NCBI GenBank assembly: GCA_937920345.1 | Contig: CALGVA010000009.1 | Location: forward strand, 1 to 6,863 | Source: an uncultured Lachnospiraceae bacterium | GTDB lineage: Bacteria > Bacillota > Clostridia > Lachnospirales > Lachnospiraceae | Length of the DNA stretch: 6,863 nt | Direction of reading: 5' to 3' | In this document: one piece after another, positions 6,138 through 6,863 of the stretch | How positions within the stretch are numbered: the stretch's first letter is position 1 | Layout: every line of letters begins with the position of its first letter | Translations under genes and position numbers: made by a program | Notes under the pieces: generated by a model | The model's database searches: none | Told to the model about the DNA's origin: nothing | Seen by the model: only the letters and a program-made list of their open reading frames with translations

Positions 6138-6169
6138 TTTTCTAATGTTTCACGTGAAACATTAGAAAA
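6138..6169. promoter_or_regulatory. parS site inside a 32-bp perfect palindrome
   Basis: The 16-bp consensus parS TGTTTCACGTGAAACA is at 6146-6161. Symmetry continues perfectly for eight more bases on each side (TTTTCTAA on the left, TTAGAAAA on the right), to 6138 and 6169. The right arm contains the TAA stop (6164-6162) and the last codon of the response regulator gene. As RNA it would form a long hairpin, but on the minus strand it is followed by A residues, not T, so it is not a classical terminator for that gene. Confidence 0.93.
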
Positions 6170-6806
6170 TTTTAATAATATTATTTTTAATTGCAAATAC
6201 TGCTGCCTGTGTTCGATCAGAAACATCAATCTTTTTAAAAATATTAGAAATATGATTCTTAACTGTTCTTTCACTAATATTCAAACTGGTCGCAATTTCT
6301 TTGTTAAACATTCCACTGGCAACCTGGATCAACACTTCTAATTCTCTTCCGGTCAAAGAATCAATTTTATCCTTATCAATATCTCTATTCGCAAGACGGT
6401 TATTCAATGCAGGAATCAAACTGGCCTGAATATAATTTTCACCGGCAAGAATTGCATTAATTGCCTTTTTTAATTCTGCTGATTCAGAATCTTTTAGTAT
6501 ATATCCATCTACACCGATATCAACAGCTTTTAACAAATACTCTAATTCATTATGAACCGTCAATATTAGAACCTTGACTTCATACTTTATTTTTTTGATT
6601 TCTTCTAATACTTCCAGACCATTTTTTTCAGGCATATTAATATCCAGAAGTAAAACATCGGGAATTGTATCCTGCAATTTATCAAGACATTCCACACCGT
6701 TAGATGCTTCGGAAATAATCTCCATACTTCCGTCAAACTCTAATAATTGTTTCAATCCTTCTCTAATTAAATTGTGATCATCAGCAATCATAATCTTCGT
6801 TTTCAT
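6162..6806 (-). CDS. NarL/FixJ-family DNA-binding response regulator
   Basis: This is the output half of a two-component system: a kinase phosphorylates the receiver domain and the C-terminal domain then controls transcription. The 214-residue protein has a receiver with acidic pair D9-D10, phosphoacceptor D55 (LLLDINMPE), T83 (ILTVH) and K105 (GYILKD). All switch residues are present. The LuxR-type helix-turn-helix domain covers about 148-210, with LTGRELEVL and NKEIATSLNISERTVKNHIS. It resembles DegU and similar regulators, but the targets are unknown. ATG at 6806 is chosen because GGAG lies six bases upstream and the fold starts MKTKIMIADDH. An ATG four codons earlier has no spaced ribosome site. 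No kinase is seen; it may lie beyond the right edge. The stop codon abuts a parS site. Confidence 0.93.
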   Translation of the reverse strand: MKTKIMIADDHNLIREGLKQLLEFDGSMEIISEASNGVECLDKLQDTIPDVLLLDINMPEKNGLEVLEEIKKIKYEVKVLILTVHNELEYLLKAVDIGVDGYILKDSESAELKKAINAILAGENYIQASLIPALNNRLANRDIDKDKIDSLTGRELEVLIQVASGMFNKEIATSLNISERTVKNHISNIFKKIDVSDRTQAAVFAIKNNIIKIF

Positions 6807-6816
6807 ATTAATCTCC

Positions 6817-6846
6817 ATTCCGCAGACGCTTTAGCGTCGGAGGAAT
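6817..6846. other. GC-rich hairpin before the response regulator start
   Basis: GACGC and GCGTC (6825-6829 and 6834-6838) close a TTTA loop. Outside a 3-base internal loop, ATTCC and GGAAT (6817-6821 and 6842-6846) pair again. On the minus-strand RNA the 3' arm ends right against the GGAG ribosome site of the response regulator, so folding could affect translation. It could also be the remnant of a repeat or a terminator of an upstream gene beyond the window, though no T tract follows. Confidence 0.5.
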
Positions 6847-6863
6847 CGCGAGCCGAATATCAG

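Noticed and set aside
5696..6145. 149-residue plus-strand open frame running from inside parA through the parS region
   Set aside because: Most of it is antisense to parA, the protein resembles no family, and its end covers parS sites and the parA promoter.
6017..6161. Short direct-repeat array such as a CRISPR or plasmid iteron
   Set aside because: The four 8-mers are unevenly spaced (32, 38, 59 bp) and are explained as parS sequences.
6062..6274. 70-residue minus-strand frame overlapping the end of the response regulator
   Set aside because: It overlaps the conserved helix-turn-helix in another frame and reads through both parS sites; no ribosome site was seen.

Overview
The window looks like core chromosome from a low-GC Gram-positive anaerobe of the Clostridia, most likely Lachnospiraceae. 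This rests on AT-rich non-coding DNA, strong AGGAGG-type ribosome sites, TTG starts, Firmicutes-type parS sites, and the gene set soj-spo0J, DUF4446, HD-GYP, serS and DUF3881. The family and taxon assignments are from memory of protein motifs; no search was run. Every gene is on the minus strand, so transcription runs from the right edge to the left edge.

Reading in the direction of transcription: a NarL/FixJ-type response regulator (6806-6162) ends directly against a consensus parS site. About 290 bp of AT-rich DNA follows, holding two perfect parS sites, two further parS half-sites and an extended -10 promoter. Then come parA/soj (5871-5104) and parB/spo0J (5100-4207), only 3 bp apart, a membrane-anchored DUF4446 protein (4144-3623) and a variant HD-GYP protein (3602-2556). 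A 121-bp gap with two hairpins leads to seryl-tRNA synthetase (2434-1157) and a DUF3881-type protein (1124-240). The left edge holds a degenerate tRNA-Arg-like element (178-111), a terminator-like hairpin (82-61), and a tRNA-Arg(CCT) cut by the window edge (53-1).

The best-understood unit is the chromosome segregation module. ParB is a CTP-dependent clamp that loads at parS, and ParA is the ATPase that moves or regulates ParB-origin complexes. Their genes lie next to two parS sites, which suggests that the window is near the replication origin. DUF4446, HD-GYP, serS and DUF3881 follow in the same direction with short gaps. They may be partly co-transcribed, but no functional link to segregation is shown by the sequence.

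I see no mobile element, CRISPR array, phage gene or clear new system. The points most worth a second look are the parS cluster with its half-sites, the 32-bp palindrome overlapping the response regulator stop codon, the tRNA-Arg pseudogene beside a tRNA with the same anticodon, the GC-rich hairpin patches near gene ends, and the unusual motifs in the HD-GYP and SerRS proteins.
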